A stretch of DNA of 64,000 nucleotides from Epiperipatus broadwayi (GCA_028023455.1 JAQFVV010012405.1:8289291-8353290); one strand, 5' to 3'; counted from the stretch's first letter, positions 14,051 through 26,905 are shown. Translations and numbers: made by a program. Notes: generated by a model from the sequence alone, not told the origin.

Positions 14051-14620
14051 AAAAAAGGATTTTATTGTGTTTTTTTTCTTTTCTGCCAAAAATTATTTTT
14101 TAGATACTTATTTGAAGAAAAAGATAAAAATAATGTATTTTTCTTATAAATACAAGCAACTAACTTTAATATAAAAATAAAAAAATAAAGGAAATAGTAT
14201 ACGATTTTAAAATCTATTTTAATTTGCATTACAAATTTTCTGTCGTTTTTTAAAATCTGTCTTGGATTTTAAAAATTAATGACGAACCACACTTGTTGGA
14301 ATATTTTTTTCTCTAATAACTAAAACTGCCAAATTCCTACAATGTGAAGAATGTCAAGTTTTGTTTAATTACTTATGAAATATGGTTTAGATATTTTATG
14401 TAACCGTGTTTCAGGTTCATTTGACTAGAGTGACAGATTTATCACATGATTTGAATCACATGATTTTTGTACATTCTCGGTGAAACAAAATGTGAAAAAA
14501 ATATTTTATAGCTTTAACAAATAGTCAACTGAAATTTAAATTTACTGCCTTAAAAAAGCTTTTAGTTTTAAAATTAATTAAAGGTAAAGGGGGGGGGGGT
14601 AAGAATAGAATTATTATTAT

Positions 14621-14730
14621 TTTTTTTTTCATATGTCATGGCATCTGCCGGGACGCGAACCCACACCCGTCTGCAACCAACTACTTGCTTGCATGGCAGC
14701 TGCGATACCTCTCGGCTAACAACGCAAGAC
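14621..14730 (-). mobile_element. tRNA-derived SINE (family A) with 15-bp target-site duplication
   Basis: The minus strand reads GCGTTGTTAGCCGAGAGG (box A) to GGGTTCGCGTCC (box B), then GCCATGACATATG and a poly-A tail. AAGAATAGAATTATT flanks it exactly at 14601-14615 and 14731-14745. The intact duplication shows insertion by LINE-type target-primed reverse transcription and that the copy is recent. Confidence 0.82.
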
Positions 14731-15104
14731 AAGAATAGAATTATTTTTACTACAATTTAGGAAAACAAACAACAAAAATGTATCCTATATATAATAATAA
14801 TAATCACTTTCCGTTTACAATTTTTTTTTTTTTTTAAATCACGGCAGATTATATATCAATCAAATTTTAGTTTTCAGATTTTGTTTCAAGGATGTTATAA
14901 TTTATAATGGCTAAATATATATATATTACATAAACTGCAAAAATGGATTTATGTATTATTTCTATCAATTTTAGTATAGTATAAAGCAGTGAATAATCGA
15001 ACGGTTGCCCTGCGTTATTTAGTAGGTAATAGGATGTTTGACTCTGAATCATGAAAGTCTCGGATCGATTAATTTATCCTCTGCATTACACAAAGCATTT
15101 ATTA

Positions 15105-16965
15105 CCATAATAATAGTAAACAGCTACTCAAAAACGTGTATAGTCATTCCAATTCAAAAAAGAAAGGGGAGAGAGAGACAGAAAATACCCTGGAAATGAG
15201 TGCTTGCTATAATTATATATACAGACTAATCCGTGAACCACAAATACTTCCATATATAGAACAAGCTGTTTCATTTTTCTGTTTACTTGATGTTTTATGG
15301 TGTTGTCTTTTAGTTTCTTCAGTAGAAAATTTCTCTTTCTGAAATAATTTAACACTCTCCAATATATTCTATCCTCTGCTGTATCTTCCCAATGGAACAA
15401 TTGACATTACACTTGTCTTTGAGATAGTCTTTATAACATAGGTGAGGCTTTATCTTTTCTGCAAAATCCATGCTCAAGTTGTACCATAAACACCTCTTTA
15501 GAAAGTCTTCTATTATCCATTCATTTTAAATGTTCAATTTAATAAGGGTGTTATTTTATAATAGTGAACTCAATAGTATCACATCAAGGAAGCTGAAGCA
15601 TATATTGATAGATTCTACAATCTTGTCATTGTACTGTTAAAATTTCATGAAGTATCTTTAACTACAACTTTTCTAATGTCTTTATATTGCACCTATAGGG
15701 TGTCCAAGTTGCACTTCCTTGCAATAAATGTAAAATAACACTTCTACACACAGCTAACTTAGTTACAGTAGTTATTTCCCTGTGGTGAAATACTGTATCT
15801 TTTAAGCATCACATGATCACATTTCCTATACTAGCACATTAATTGTTGATAAACAGAGCAAAACTCTCCATACAGTATTGCCACCTGTGCTAAACAGAGT
15901 AATCAATGGATGCCAGAAGGCTTGTGCATAAAATCCCTATCTAATGCCTACTCATCCAATATCCCCAGACTAGTTTCTGGCTTGTGGCCTTTAGCACAGG
16001 TGGCAATACTGTATGGAGAGTTTTGCACTGTATCTTTTGTTGTATTAAAAGCACATTGATCTATTGGACTTCAACATCTAAGTTTACCTTCTACTTATAA
16101 AAGTATCAAGGTATTTAAAGTGATTTACATTCTAAGTGGGTAAGTAACTAAGCTAAAAGTTGTTGAAAATTTTTCTTCCATTAATAGCTGATAAAGAACT
16201 AGATAAGTTGCATTCAAAATATTAAGAACATTCTGTAAATAGTCTTTTGAATAGGCAAAACTAGCACAATCATTAGCATACTGTACATGAAGAATCCAAG
16301 AAGATGAAGTTTATTAATTCAAATTAAGAATTATACTATCAAATCTGTATTGTATCTTGATTCCTGTCTGATTAAATCACCTACAAACAATTCCAAAGAC
16401 AACTGTCATAAAAATTGAAAACATAAGAGCAAGTACACATCTTTGTTTAACATGAATTTTCATTTCAAATGTCTCAGATTTTTCAGTTGTAGTAATAGTC
16501 TTCCTCTCATTCCAATGTAGAAGCTATATAATATGAATAAATTTTGATGGACAATCAACTAATTTCAAGCAATGCCCTAGACTTATTATTATTAACTGAA
16601 TCAAATGCCTTGATCTAATGAATAAAAGCAATATATAAATCATTCCTTTGTTCCTAATACTTGTCTTGCATTTTCCTGGCAACAAAAATCATATCTATAG
16701 TGCTTTTTGAATCTCTAAAACCATATCTAATCACTGTTAACCATTCATTTATAACTGGATGTAACCTATTCAACAAAGTACTTTTGCTATAGTGAATAAT
16801 AATCCACAATGATTACTGAAATATTGTTTATTCTCTTTGTTTTTGAAAATTGGAACAATAAAAACATTTTAGTCGTAAGAAATGTATTAAGCAAAAAAAG
16901 ATGTTTGGTTAAAGCCTCTGATTCTAAGAAAGTTTCTAATTTTTATTTCAGTATAGTCATACTTT
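15105..16965 (-). pseudogene. Decayed LINE reverse transcriptase with C-terminal zinc-finger end (family 2)
   Basis: The minus-strand translation, broken by stops and frameshifts, shows DMIFVARKMQDKYQEQ, then LYIAFIDSIKAFDSVN (palm A region with the F.D..KAFD motif) near 16690-16580. NHFKYLD lies near 16130, and the C-terminal HWEDTAEDRIYWR at 15400-15360. This is a CR1/Jockey-type order. The end matches 41310 on the other strand. It is interrupted by the hairpin MITE at 15854-16030. Confidence 0.72.
15854..16030. mobile_element. Palindromic MITE nested in a LINE
   Basis: 15858-15894 and 15990-16026 are perfect 37-bp reverse complements (outer part GCAAAACTCTCCATACAG). The match extends four more bases past one mismatch on each side. 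The inner part continues as an imperfect inverted repeat. It interrupts the minus-strand LINE relic at 15105-16965, so it inserted later or was carried in. No transposase is encoded. Relatives lie at 9582-10292, 10915-11035 and 39969-40088. No clear target-site duplication was found, so the superfamily is open. Confidence 0.78.
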
Positions 16966-17599
16966 TAAAAGAGCACCAGAGGGTTTGGATTCTGTGTCAA
17001 ATGAAACTCTTTAATAGTCTTAGATTTGCTTTCTCAGACAGCAATCCATAGCTAATTCAACCCAATATCCAACATTGTTCAGTAAATATAGTTCTAACTA
17101 TCTGTAATTACAGAATAAAACAAGAATAGAAAACTTCAAATTTCTCATCATCCAACAAATGGCAACTCTGGTGAGTCTTACTTTCTCCTTCACTGTTTCT
17201 TCATGTGTGATGTTTGGGAGGTTTTTTCCATGTGATGGTCTATTTGTTTGTTTTACTTTTTATTATTTTTACTACATTCTTTATTATTTTTATTGTTGAG
17301 AAATTTTTTTAAGCCAAATTATTATAATACTGTTGTTTCAGTTATTTTTATAAATTATTTAAAGCTAGATATTCCACTTCACATTTTAAATGCCATTTTA
17401 GTCCATATGAAAATAAAATCAGCCTTTAAATAGATCTGCAGGTCTAAGCCTCTCCAACAGCATTTCACTGTAATACAGTTTTAAACAAACTATTTCTAGC
17501 TGGTCATAACATTTAACTGAAATGTGATTTACCAATTGTGCTTTTAATCAATAATCTTATTAGTCAAAATAATAGCAATCAATGATATTCTTAATCAAA

Positions 17600-17860
17600 A
17601 TAGAATATATATGTTGCTAGAAGAGATGATAATAGATGAACAGTCAAAATCTTAAACTGGACTCCAGGTGATTGTAGAAGACCTAGAAAGAGACCACATA
17701 TGAGAGATGGATGAATGAAATAAAAAAAGAGCACTGAGATGGTGTGAAGAAGAGAGGCTAGAGATCAGAGAAGATGGATTGAACTTGGAGAGATCTTTAC
17801 CCTGCAGAGAATAATGGTTGAAAATGATAATGATGATATATACATGAAAGCAGCCCACAC
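17600..17860 (+). pseudogene. LINE 3' end (family 1)
   Basis: TTGCTAGAAGAGATGATAAT, CAGTCAAAATCTTAAACTGG, AGACCTAGAAAGAGACC and CCTGCAGAGAATAATGG match the plus-strand 3' end at 32660-32880 nearly base for base. It ends with a GATAATGATGATATA tail. Confidence 0.7.
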
Positions 17861-17864
17861 CTAA

Positions 17865-20125
17865 ACAATATTAAATGACACCAAGAATCTTAGTGTTTGT
17901 TGTCAAAGCAACCCATTTTATTGTGATGAAGATGAATACCCATTTTTATCTATGACTCAATATCTTTATATATTGTAATGGTAAGATTTATCAAAACAAA
18001 TTTGAAGCCATGACCAATCCTTATGTATATATATCGTAAATCTTGGCCTAAAAATGGCATTCAATAATGTGATGATGACAATGATTAGGATTTATAATCT
18101 CACATGCTCACACATAAGAAACTCCATGATACCAAATCTCCTCAAAAAAGAGAGTTTACTTAAAATACTAGTAAAATAATGATGATCATTAATGCAAATT
18201 ATTATTGTGAAATCCCAGCATATTTGCCGGTGCTTTGCATGTTATCTCAGGGGTATGGTTGATTATAAATAAACATATGTGGGTTTAATTTATAGTGCTG
18301 GAACTGAATTTCTCACACCAACAAATGGATTACCAAAACCATAATTTGATAATTTATTAATGAGAAAAAAAAGTAATTTGGTTATATATACTAATGATTA
18401 TGAATATAGATAAAATCAAACACCTCATAATAATTAATGTCTTTTCATATTTATGTTTAAGGTCTTTTAAATGTTATAATATGATTATCTTACTGGTAAA
18501 ATATTTAAAGTCATAAACCATGGGTTTTCAGATATTTTATTTTCTTGTTTATAATTGCGGTCATTTTCATAAGTTCACTTGACCAGTAGATTTCTTTTTC
18601 TTGCATGCTAGAAACTTGAATTATAGTTGCAGCAACATGGTAACATATTGGTGGTAGAATATCAATAGATCTTCAGTGATTTATTGGCATAGTTCTTTTT
18701 TTTTTATTACTGGCATCTTGGGGGATAATATAGGCTGATTCCATAGACTTCAATATAATTTTCTGAAATCAGACTGCATACTCAGGGTCTTTTGACTGAT
18801 GTGCTACTTTTTGTCTAGCCTTGCATAGTAAATAATCCACCACTGGAGACAAACATTATTATAGATATTATGACAGTGAATATTGAAAATTACTTATAGC
18901 AGTCAATAAGCTTCAGCTATAGATATTGCAATTTTTTTTCTTTATTATTAGTGGTAAAGTCTCTTCTGCATAAAGCTTCTTTCAACGCATCTTTAAAGTA
19001 TAGCTTGCAATCTAAAATCACCATAGTGTTCTAATGGAAATCAGCAATGGAACAAAATCAATATCAGAATGAGTGACTGCATAGTGTCCAAAGATTTTGA
19101 ATGACCCCTTTTTATACTTCTTTTTATCTTTGTAACCACTGTCTACATCACCTTATACCATTAGAATGTTATTTTACTCACAGTCTACACCATTGGAATG
19201 TTTTTTTTTTATCCAGTCTACATCACTTGTTAGCATTCATATTGTAATCTACAGCCTTGGAAATCCCCCCCCCCCCAGTAAAATATTCCATTGTTCTCTT
19301 CTAAAATATGGGGGGGGGCAAACTTCTATTACAATATTATAACAAACTTATATATCATATTATAATATATTATAACAAAGAAGAAGTAGTTTTTTTTCTT
19401 TTCTTCATCCACCCTGCTTCAATGCAGGAAGAGAAAAAATTCTTTACCGACTTTTACTGTTTTACTTCTAATCCCCCAAATATTTTCATAATTTTTATTC
19501 TTAGCTTTGAATTCACCATAAGAATCGACAAGATTTTATTTAAAAGTCAGTTTAAAACTGGCAAAACCCAAAAGGATCTCAACAGTCCCTTGAAATTAAT
19601 AAACCACGTATTTTAAAATTAATTCCGATCCAAGTATTTTTTTTAAATTTTGCAATCTCATTTATTATTATATTTCTACTCACATATTACAGAGTAAATA
19701 ATCAGTAACATTAAACGTACATTAATAATTTTTCTTTTAGTCATGGGCAATTTTATTAACTTGCATGTGTACACCACGTTAATGATAAAATCCTTATTAA
19801 TTAATTCATATAAGTGTTTGCATAAATTGCCTTTCACAGTACACAATAAATATTTAGTAATATGTCAAATGCCATAAATCTGACTTTCTTTTACTTTTTT
19901 AGCCAGTTTGCTCCAATGGCACATGATAAAGCATTTTGTATCTTTTTTCTTCTCTTTTTATTTATTTTTATGCCGTATTACAAACTAACAAATATGGGCA
20001 ACACTTTATGGAGAAGACACTCCACACATAGCATTAAATTAATCTTTTTTCTTAATTCTCTTTTCAAAGATCCACAAATTATTTTGTCCTTCTTAATAAA
20101 TGCTTCATTTTCCATTTTCTTTTAA
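17865..20125. other. No gene seen
   Basis: AT-rich sequence with C and G homopolymer runs near 19267-19318. Open frames at 19308-19616 and 19862-20125 are low-complexity and rich in Phe and Leu, and are not credible proteins. Confidence 0.45.
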
Positions 20126-20129
20126 CTTC

Positions 20130-20760
20130 ATTTTCACTTTTGCCATCCTCACTCAAACAACTATCCAAATATCTAAATCCCGTTGCCTGTTAAACTATGT
20201 TATCACGGATTTCATTTTGCAGTCTTTTTGCATTTCTCCCTATTTATAAATACTTTATCTTCTCAACATTAATCTTCATTCCATATTCCATACATCTTTC
20301 TTCACATTTTTCAAGATATTCCGAAGGCACTATTTATTCTCAACTATAAGAGTAATGCTATCTGCAAATCTTATACATTTTATTATTCTATCTCCAACAT
20401 TTGTACTTCCACTGTCTAATAATTATTTATTATGTCTTCCAAGTAAACATTTAAAAAGAACAGTCCTTGCTTAATCACTTTTTGTATTCATTTCATCAGT
20501 TTCACTATCCTCCAATTTAATTCTTATCTTATTGTCCAGTATACATATTCCAAATCAATGTTCTGTCTCTCCAAAATACTCTTTTATCTTTTAAGATGGT
20601 CATAAGTTTATTCCAAACTACTCTATTAAATGTTTTTTTTCCAAATCCACAAAACATAAGGTGTTAAAGAAACTTCTTACTAATTTAAATCCAGTCTGCT
20701 CCACAAATAGATGATTCTCATTAGAAAAATTCTCATTAATAGGATTTTTCAGAAACAAGC
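20130..20760 (-). pseudogene. LINE reverse transcriptase fragment, core palm region
   Basis: The minus-strand translation, broken by stops, gives LFFLNVYLEDIINNY, then a DLQIALLL-like remnant (from FADD-type sequence), KMYGIWNED and EDKVFINREKCKK. This is the usual order of LINE palm motifs LSP.LFN.Y.EDI and FADDI.LI. The clade was not resolved. Confidence 0.5.
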
Positions 20761-20799
20761 AGAGAACACATATTAAGTGAAATTTTTTGGATGGAATAG

Positions 20800-21520
20800 T
20801 TTATTTGGTTTTAATACTGCTAAAGTTTTGCTTATATGTCAAATATTTTGTCAACTATGCTTGGCTTTAGGTCCTAAATTTTTTTTAGAAACTTGAATGT
20901 ATGCTATCTGGAAGATTTCCTGATTTAAGACAATTGTAGACAACTTCAATTTTATGAGTATATATATTTTATCAGATTGATATTAATGAAACATTGTAAA
21001 AGAGAAGCTAACAATTTTGCTCTAATGATATACTTTTTCATTATTTCTATCTTGAATTTAGAAATCTGGCATATAAGACTAGAAACCCCATTATCAGTAA
21101 TAGTTTTTAGAGATACTTTACATCCATTAAGCCTTTGTAAAAATATGGGCAGGACTTATGACTAGATCTTGTAAAGTTTTGCTTCTCCATGTTCTCTCTC
21201 CATTTTTCTCTGGCATCACTATTTTAAGTCTATCAGTAATTTCAGATCATTGGTAAACAAAAACTGGCTATAAAGATCAATGCTGGTTTTGTTCCATCTG
21301 GAATAAATTGCTTTCAATATCCTTGAAGGATGGACTTTCTGACAGTTGATATTATGAATTTGTTAAATGTCTTATAAAATATGAAATAGAGATTTTGTTT
21401 ATATTCTATTCAAGACATTGATTATATTAATTCCAATTAGCTGTTTTAAAATTTCATATCAGAAGAAGGTAATTTTCAATTTTATAGGTTCAGCAGATAA
21501 TGATCATCCACTTTCTGTTA
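20800..21520 (-). pseudogene. Possible R2-like LINE fragment
   Basis: Minus-strand pieces read VRKSILQGY and IDLYSQFLFTNDLKLLIDLK (a L.MDDLKL-type palm motif). Further pieces read MPEKNGERTWRSKTLQ and VSLKTITDNGVSSLICQISK. The ILQGD and MDDLKL pattern is typical of R2-type elements. Many stops are present and the boundaries are uncertain. Confidence 0.42.
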
Positions 21521-21807
21521 AACAAAAATAAATCAGGAGATATTTCTGTATCCCCTCCCCCCATCTATCTGAAAGAAACATTTATTTTTGTTTGGCATCA
21601 AAAAGTAAATGAATGTTATTCATTCATTAAAAAATTGACAACATGCTTGATCCTCATTAAATTACTATGAGAGTTGAAGATTAGGTCCAGTTGGTATTGT
21701 GAGGTTTAATTATATGGGATCTGAACACAGACTTTCAATCTCCCTTCAGCTATCCACTCTATCTCAAACAACCAATACACATGACCAAATACAGGTGAAA
21801 AAGATAA

Positions 21808-21866
21808 ATAATCTTCAATATATGTATTTCATGCTGAACCATCACCCATCAGTTGGTCCAGATTAT
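21808..21866 (-). ncRNA. Hammerhead ribozyme relic, first of a tandem pair
   Basis: On the minus strand it has the same layout as the intact copy: AUAAUC-UGG-ACCAA, then CUGAUGG in place of CUGAUGA, a disturbed stem II around loop GUU, GAAA, and AUAC/AUAU in stem III. The final A of the CUGAUGA core is changed, and the 3' stem I strand reads UUGAA rather than UUGGU. It is probably inactive. A second copy starts 444 bp further on in the same orientation. Confidence 0.65.
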
Positions 21867-22251
21867 CATCTCTCACACATACATAACCAGCATTCAGTTT
21901 ACATTAAGATAGCAAATCTTCAAGCTTTCATGTACAGGTTTCAATCTGCTTACTTAGTCATCCGTATCTTTGAAAATCTGATGATGGAATGCCCAAATTC
22001 CTTGTTGATGCCAATATTATTGTCATGCCCATGTTGCCTTTAAATCACTCTGACTCTTCATGTATAGAACCTTGTCCACTTAAATACACAGAAGAGGGAT
22101 GGACAGGACCCAGACTGAATCTATAATATTTGAATACAATTTATATACTTGGTATTTATATATAATTATAGGAGATTTGTGCACAGATTTTCAAGCTCCC
22201 TTCAGCTAACCACTCTATCTCATACAACAGATATACACATGAAAAAGATAA

Positions 22252-22297
22252 ATGATCTTCAATATAGGTATTTCATGCTGAACCAGCCTCATCAGTA
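22252..22297 (-). ncRNA. Hammerhead ribozyme relic, second of a tandem pair
   Basis: The minus strand reads CUGAUGA, a shortened stem II (GGCUG-GUU-CAGCAU), GAAA, UACCUAUA and UUGAAGAUC. The catalytic core is kept. The 5' strand of stem I (expected UGGACCAA) is lost, because the unit is truncated just upstream of the core. It is therefore unlikely to fold alone. Confidence 0.55.
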
Positions 22298-22299
22298 AT

Positions 22300-25200
22300 T
22301 CCATATATAAAAATGATCTATCCAAATTGTAATTGCAATATCATTTGATCTATCTTCAATAGAAACAGTTTGCTTTACAAAATGGTTTGAAACAAAAGTA
22401 GTTAGTCAATGTAATCAGAAAATTTAAAAACATTTGTATCATTATAAGAATAATGAGTTTCCTGAAGTATGATTACATCAATGTTGTGCTTGAATAATTA
22501 ATTTGTAAAAATTCTCCATTTTTGAATTAAAATTTATTGTCAATATTAAGACATTTTATTATGTTTCCTAGATAAAGAGAAGATTGTTCTGTATAAGGTG
22601 TCTTTGGCATTAGAGATGTTCCATCTTGCCAACATCATGTATTGGTTTTTTTCATTTTAAGAGCCTAGGACCCTTACCTCTGTAGTTCTGGTGCAGCTAT
22701 TCCTCATAATCTCGCCAAAATGGCCGTTAATAGTTTTATGTATAATTTCATTAATTCGCTGTCTTGGTCCAGAATTTGATTCAAATAAAGCATGGTTTTC
22801 ATGTGGAAACTATTCTTTTATGTAGTTATTGTATCTAGCCGAGATTATACCTATAAACACAAACGAGTATACATACGTTGAAATATGACTTCACTAATGT
22901 GTGTTACTTATTGAATTGGCCACAAGAGAGTTATCATTCACCTGTACTTGGCAAGGAATATTAAAATAATTAAAATAGAAGATTTTATTGAAAGATTTAG
23001 AATCCGTGTGAAGTTGATTTTTTAATTTAATTGTTGCTGGAAAAATTTAAAACAGTTTGCTTTTTATTAAAATTAAAGACGATTGCTGAATTGAATTTGG
23101 CAATATTGACGAAGTATTAAAATTGTTCTCTTAACGTGGAATTTATCGCCATATTATTAAACAGTAACTTAAAAATAATTTAATATAATTATAATTTAAC
23201 CAAGTAATATGGATGTAGAAAATGAGGTTGTGGAATTAAAATTTATAAATTATATACTCGCATTATAAATTTAAATGAAAATTATTTGAATTGATATGTT
23301 GTATTTATTTTCATAAACAGGTCATATGCGAAATAAGCATTTTAAATTTGTTTTTAAGAATTGCTTTGCTAATTAATTATTTTTAAATATATCAATATAT
23401 TCAATTTTTAAAATTTTAATTAATGAAACAATTCCACTTGGAGGCTCATAAAAATCTTCAAGTAGTATTTGAAAAATGTACATAAAAGAAATAAATCTTA
23501 CGGAATTATTTAAGAAACCTGATGAAATGCAACCGCAATTTCTTTAAAAAAAATTTTTGTTAACAAACGTGTTCGAAAGGCAATTATTTTTAAACCAAAT
23601 TTCTTCATTCTTACTTAATTATATCATGGAACATAAAGAAAAAATGTTTCCCCACATTAATTAATTTTAATTTAGTATCATAAATCTCATATATGATAAA
23701 TTACAAATTTGTTTCTAATTGTGTATCACTCCAACACAAAATAGCTAAATTTCACATTTATGAGAATTACTATTTCCATATCTGACTTTTTAATGTTTAA
23801 ATCATATGTTAATGAAATCCATACTGTTTCACCTACTCTTAACAATCCTTCAGAAGGCAGACCGCCATCTTTGTTTTTTGTTTTGAAGCTGCTTTCAGGA
23901 TAGCAGCCAATGACAACCTATTATGGTAATCTAATAACTAGTTGCTTTCTGCAATTCAGATAGAAAAAATATATATTCATAGAATAGTGTGTATTACCAA
24001 TATCTATATTAGCAGTGATATACGATGGTATTAATGATAGTTTATCTTGGCCGCTCTCAATAGCCAAAGCTAACACCTGACTATTTGCATACTTTACTTG
24101 GCCCTCTAAAAAAATGAAACTATCTTAATAACTACAAATATTCTGTAAATAAAATTTTTTTAAAAAGATCTTTCATAAAACCATCTACTTTGTATAAAAA
24201 GGAACCATTAAATATCAATACTATATAATAAGAGTACCAAACTTTCCATACATTTATTTATAGAAGATAACTATCTTTGAATTCCATCTGCTCGATGAAC
24301 TGGAAGATCATTATTGCCATCCTTACTTTTTAGTTTATTTCATTGTTGTTGTTTTTTTTCCTATTAGAATGTTATTAATAAAAATTTTATTTTTGAGAAG
24401 ATAAATTTTATTATATATAAAGAAATATTTGCTTTTGGTTTGATGGTTGCAAAAAAAAATACACAATCGCTTCATTTAATTTGCTAATAAATAAAACTAG
24501 ATATTATAGTCAGTAGGAATCCATATAATATCAACAATTGCAATATTTATATCAATAAATTATTTTAAGAATTCCATTTATTTTCTTTTGCCAATGATAA
24601 TTAAAGACATAGTAATAAAATGATATTTGGTTAAATTTCTATATTTCCTGAAGTTAATATGTCTTAAACTACAGTAATAGATATAGCTTTGTTCTTTTTT
24701 CTGTGAAAATATTTTCATCATTATTATACTTCTTTAATCTATGTTTACATTCTTCATTCTTGTTTTCCTCTCCATTTTCAAATATTATTGGTTAAAGAGT
24801 TCTAAACAATGGTGTTTCCTCCAAGAATTCATTCACCATACTCTCGATTTTATTTAATTCAGTCTCCAATTTTAATAAAACATGAATTCTGGCAAAAAAT
24901 TTAAAAGATCTTATAGCGTGAATGAAAATCTGAATTAAGTAACATTAATGACATTTGGGAAAAGTAATTGGAGGAAAAAAGCCTTTGTTTAAAACTCTTC
25001 AACTAGTAATCATGGAGAATAGAGATAAAGACAAGAATGGAATACATTCATATAAATCAATATGAAAAATGCTCGGAAGAATGCTGTGATCACACGGTAG
25101 CTACATTTGATTTATTTGTTTTCTACAAAATTGTTTTATTTGATTGCCAAATCTACTTAGATAGAAAAGTTTTGGGTTAAGTTCACAAAGTAAAGAAGAG

Positions 25201-25575
25201 TAGACTAATGTTGTATTTAGATGTTTTGTAAGATTGTGTAAGGTTGTTTTAAAATATGCTCACAGTCATTCTCGGTAAATAATCATTGTATCAGTGAAAA
25301 TATTCAAATTAATATATCAAGAAAGTCTGTAAATACATAATATCTAAATAAAACAAATTAAACAAAATGTATGAGAGTTTAATAAGTAAAATTTTAAATG
25401 TATACTTTACATAAATATAATCACATCTCTACATTATTATACACAAATCCATAATCTTTTTTTGGTACTAGTATAGTATCAATGACGGCAAATTAATGTT
25501 ACTAATATAAATAATAACATTTCTTTTATGCACTATATATAATGAAACATTTTATTTTTCCACTTACAAAATAGT
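22300..25575. other. No gene or element recognised
   Basis: Uniformly AT-rich, without clear repeats, except that it is flanked on both sides by hammerhead repeat arrays. No reading frame of note. Confidence 0.45.
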
Positions 25576-25675
25576 TTATATAAGGGATTCGAACTCAGAC
25601 TTTCATACAACTCTCACCTCTCCATGTCATCTCATATTGCTGACTCACCTGATCATACACATGTTGAAAAGATAA

Positions 25676-25735
25676 ATAATTACCAATATACATATTTCAT
25701 GCTAAACCAGTAATCATCAGTTGGTCCAGATTACT
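25676..25735 (-). ncRNA. Hammerhead ribozyme relic in the left arm of an inverted dimer
   Basis: The minus strand has CUGAUGA and GAAA cores and a perfect ACCAA/UUGGU inner stem I. Stem II is weakened (UUACUG-GUU-UAGCAU), and stem III reads AUAU/GUAU after loss of its CpG. It is the mirror copy of the ribozyme at 26185-26242. Confidence 0.62.
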
Positions 25736-26184
25736 ATCCTCACATATATACAGTCAATGCTCAGCTTTATATTAAGATAGCCAATCTTTATACTTTAATG
25801 GATAGGCTTCAAACTACTCCAACCCACAACTCTTCAGCCATCCATTTCATTGAAAATCTGATGATGGAACGTTCCAAGCCCATATTAGTTCCAAGGTTGT
25901 CATCCTACCCATGTTGACTGTTTAGTCATTCTGACTCCCATGTTATACTGGAGAATAATCCATTTACATACATATGTGAGGGATGGGCAGACTAAATAGT
26001 CAACATGGGTAGGATGACAACCTTGGCACTAATGTGGGCTTTGAATCATCCATCATCAGATTTTCAATGAAATGGATGGCTGAAGAGTTGTGGGTTGGAG
26101 TAGTTTGAAGCCTGTCCATTAAAGTATAAAGATTGACTATCTTAATATAAAGCTGAGCACTGACTGTATGTATGTGTGAGGATA

Positions 26185-26242
26185 ATAATCTGGACCAACT
26201 GATGATTGCTGGTTTAGCATGAAATATTATATTAGTGATTAT
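26185..26242 (+). ncRNA. Hammerhead ribozyme relic in the right arm of an inverted dimer
   Basis: The plus strand has AUAAUC-UGG-ACCAA, CUGAUGA, stem II UUGCUG-GUU-UAGCAU (five pairs, U-U at the base), GAAA, an AU-only stem III, UA, then UUAGU-GAUUAU. Inner stem I has one mismatch; outer stem I is perfect. It is the second-best-preserved copy and might retain weak activity. Confidence 0.65.
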
Positions 26243-26734
26243 TTATCTTTTCAACATGTGTATGATCAGGTGGGTCAGCAATATGAGATGGCATGGAGAG
26301 GTGAGAGTTGTGTGAAAGTCTGTTTTTTGAATTCCTTTTATTACATTATATATGTGTAGGTGTGTGTGAGCATGTACAGTGTATTATTTAAAATAGTTTA
26401 TAGTTTTGACTTTTCAACAGTTTTCCTCAGGACTTCTAATATTTAATTAGTGTTAATGAATTTGTTTATATTTTATTGCAATATTGTATTTTTTATCAAT
26501 CAGATCAAACTGTTGTGGCTAATCTACCATTATATGATTGCTTTTATTTCTAATTACATAGGGTCTGCTTTCTTCATAAAGAGGCTTGGGCATGGGTATA
26601 TTTTGGGGCTTCAACAAAATTTCAAGTAAAAAATCTTTAGATTTAAATGGATACTAATATTGAATAAATAATTTATATTTTTATACATAAAATTACACAG
26701 ATATAAATAATAAATATAATTTATTATTAAAATG

Positions 26735-26905
26735 GATTTAAATTCAGACATTCAAGCTCCCTACAGCTATCCACTCCATCTTATAAAACTGATGCATATG
26801 ATCCTGAAGATGCACATTTTGTTCTGACCCAGAACTCATCAGTTTGCCATGAAACAGTCCTTACCTTGCATGAGGGTGGTGCAGTGAAAATTACACTGCA
26901 GAAAT
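26735..26905 (-). repeat. Diverged hammerhead-family unit, second subfamily
   Basis: The minus strand holds CUGAUGA followed by GUUCUG-GGU-CAGAAC, a perfect six-pair stem II with a sequence different from the main family. AAAA replaces GAAA. No stem I partner is visible. The downstream part has box A-like AGTGGATAGC and a decayed box B. Paired changes on both sides of stem II suggest that structure was selected before the copy died. Confidence 0.45.

Larger units (their letters stand above)
21699..22300 (-). repeat. Tandem dimer of hammerhead-ribozyme repeat units
   Basis: Two units lie in the same (minus) orientation. Each has a box region (21709-21800; 22172-22245), then a ribozyme (21808; 22252), and the first also has a body segment (21867-22130). 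The distance from ribozyme to ribozyme is 444 bp. Tandem direct repeats flanked by ribozymes would release monomer RNAs by self-cleavage, the arrangement known for retrozymes. A reading frame at 21699-22043 is only an accidental open stretch across the repeat. Confidence 0.7.
25580..26340. repeat. Inverted dimer of hammerhead-ribozyme repeat units
   Basis: The left arm (25580-25927) and right arm (25990-26340) are reverse complements over about 350 bp with scattered mismatches and are separated by a 62-nt spacer. Each arm has the same order: body next to the spacer, ribozyme, then the box A/B region at the outer end. Both ribozymes therefore face outward on opposite strands. Box B in the left arm (AGTTCGAATCC on the minus strand) is well preserved; in the right arm it is decayed. 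As RNA the locus would fold into a long hairpin. Confidence 0.75.

Noticed and set aside
15792-16040. CTGTATCTTTT repeated on both sides of the MITE as a target-site duplication
   Set aside because: The left copy is about 60 bp away from the element end, so it cannot be a target-site duplication.
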